From: an uncultured Eubacteriales bacterium
GTDB taxonomy: Bacteria; Bacillota; Clostridia; Christensenellales; Aristaeellaceae
Assembly: GCA_900540045.1 (NCBI GenBank)
Contig: UQEF01000061.1
Location: forward strand, 1 to 17,912
Direction: 5' to 3'
Length of the DNA stretch: 17,912 bases
The notes under the pieces: model-generated
What the model was told of the DNA's origin: nothing
The model's input: only the letters and a program-made list of their open reading frames with translations
Database searches by the model: none
Translations under genes and position numbers: made by a program
Shown here: in pieces, positions 17,130 to 17,912 of the stretch
How the letters are laid out: every line of letters begins with the position of its first letter
Numbering within the stretch: the stretch's first letter is position 1

Positions 17130-17158
17130 TTGTCCGCGCACGCCGCAGGTGTTACAAT
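17130..17158 (+). promoter_or_regulatory. Promoter of queH-birA
   Basis: TTGTCC (17130-17135) and TACAAT (17153-17158) are separated by 17 bases. The ribosome site AAAGGAGG at 17166-17173 follows directly, so the 5' leader must be very short (roughly 15 bases). Its -35 begins one base beyond the -35 of the divergent gene. Confidence 0.8.
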
Positions 17159-17180
17159 AGCAGATAAAGGAGGATGGTAT

Positions 17181-17738
17181 ATGAAGCTGCTTTTGCATAT
17201 CTGCTGCGCCCCGTGCTCCATCATGTGCATCGAAACGCTGCGCGGAGAGGGGATCGAGCCCGTGGGCTTCTGGGACAATCCCAACATCCACCCGTTCACG
17301 GAGTTCCGCATGCGCCGCAACACGCTGGTCGACTATGCGAAAGAGATCGGCCTTTCGCTGGTGGTGGAGGGCGGATACGGCCTGCGGCCCTTCCTGGAGG
17401 CGGTCGGGGGCGATTTTGACGGGCGCTGCCCCGTGTGTTACCGGCTGCGCATGCGCTCCGCCGCGCGCTATGCCGCGGAGAACGGCTTCACGCACTTCAC
17501 CACCACGCTGCTCATCAGCCCCTATCAGAACCATGAGCTGCTCGCCCAGACCGCACGCGAGGCGGCGGAAGAGTTCGGCGTGTCGTTCCTCTACCGGGAT
17601 TTCCGCCCTTCCTTCCGTGAGGGGCAGGACCGGGCGCGGGCCATGGGGCTGTACATGCAGAAGTACTGCGGCTGCATCTTCAGCGAGGAGGACCGCTACC
17701 GCAAGCGCAAAAAACCCCCGAAAAAGGAGGAGGCGTAG
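17181..17738 (+). CDS. queH: Epoxyqueuosine reductase QueH
   Basis: This is a 185-residue cytosolic iron-sulfur protein of the QueH (former DUF208) family, which reduces epoxyqueuosine to queuosine in tRNA, the last step of Q synthesis. It is the unrelated alternative to QueG. Conserved cysteines are visible: HICCAPC (C8, C9, C12), GRCPVCY (C83, C86) and QKYCGC (C163, C165), which supply the cluster and metal ligands of the family. Length is as expected; the Lys-rich tail (RKRKKPPKKEE) is unremarkable. ATG 17181 follows AAAGGAGG by 7 bases. It is separated from birA by 3 bases, and the birA ribosome site lies in its last codons, so the two are likely one transcript. No other queuosine genes are in view, so the cell may salvage queuine or make Q elsewhere. 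Confidence 0.95.
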   Translation: MKLLLHICCAPCSIMCIETLRGEGIEPVGFWDNPNIHPFTEFRMRRNTLVDYAKEIGLSLVVEGGYGLRPFLEAVGGDFDGRCPVCYRLRMRSAARYAAENGFTHFTTTLLISPYQNHELLAQTAREAAEEFGVSFLYRDFRPSFREGQDRARAMGLYMQKYCGCIFSEEDRYRKRKKPPKKEEA

Positions 17739-17741
17739 GCC

Positions 17742-17912
17742 ATGGACCCGATTCTGGGCATGCTGTCCACGAAGGAGCCCATCTCCGGCGAGCGGCTGTG
17801 CGAGCAGCTGGGCATGACGCGCGCCGCCGTGTGGAAGCGCATGGAAAAGCTGCGCGCGGAGGGCTACCGCATCGTCTCGGCGGGCAAGCTGGGCTACCGG
17901 CTGGACCCGGAG
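17742..17912 (+). CDS. birA: BirA-type biotin repressor/ligase, N-terminal HTH part (3' truncated by window)
   Basis: Only the first 57 codons are present; the frame is open to the window edge. They form the N-terminal winged-helix domain of bifunctional BirA: MLSTKEPISGERLCEQLGMT, RAAVWKRMEKLRAEGY as the recognition helix, then IVSAGKLGYRL, the wing. Full-length members biotinylate acetyl-CoA carboxylase-type carrier proteins and, with this domain, repress biotin genes. The ligase domain is off the window, so the call rests on the HTH alone. ATG 17742 is preceded by AAGGAGGAGG at 17724-17733, inside the end of queH. Confidence 0.88.
   Translation, partial: MDPILGMLSTKEPISGERLCEQLGMTRAAVWKRMEKLRAEGYRIVSAGKLGYRLDPE

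Overview
The window is GC-rich, densely coded bacterial DNA. It looks like a chromosome segment of an anaerobic Bacillota (Clostridia-type) organism. The grounds are a Rel–Dtd–metallo-hydrolase–HemZ gene string, HemZ rather than HemN, a rubrerythrin, QueH-type queuosine synthesis, strong AGGAGG-type ribosome binding sites, and sigma-A-like promoters at the few AT-rich gaps. The species cannot be named from sequence alone. No rRNA, tRNA, CRISPR array, insertion sequence or attachment site was seen, and no gene-free stretch exceeds 300 bases.

Layout. Positions 1-4875 (+) hold a housekeeping string: the 3' end of relA/spoT, dtd, an MBL-fold hydrolase, hemZ and glpK, ending at a strong intrinsic terminator (4882-4919). 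Positions 4946-6061 (+) hold a flavin-reductase-like protein and a small, probably helical conserved protein. Positions 6067-15297 (-) hold five tightly packed genes read leftward: a GT4 glycosyltransferase, a large lipoprotein, a four-TM membrane protein, a tubulin-like GTPase and a 1188-aa protein with a C-terminal actin/Hsp70-like ATPase. Positions 15423-15965 (-) are rubrerythrin with its own promoter and terminator. Positions 16046-17059 (-) are an exported Ig-like/CHAP-type hydrolase. Positions 17181-17912 (+) are queH and the start of birA, divergent from the CHAP gene across two back-to-back promoters.

The striking part is the four-gene block 6067-13918, probably co-transcribed with the glycosyltransferase. 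It puts a tubulin-superfamily protein and an actin-superfamily protein in one operon, together with an integral membrane protein and an outward-facing lipoprotein. The lipoprotein has a possible, degenerate vWA/MIDAS-like motif. This looks like a membrane-linked cytomotive or signalling apparatus crossing the envelope: lipoprotein outside, four-TM protein in the membrane, two nucleotide-binding proteins inside. Its function is not recognised; the architecture is read from the sequence and the role is inference.
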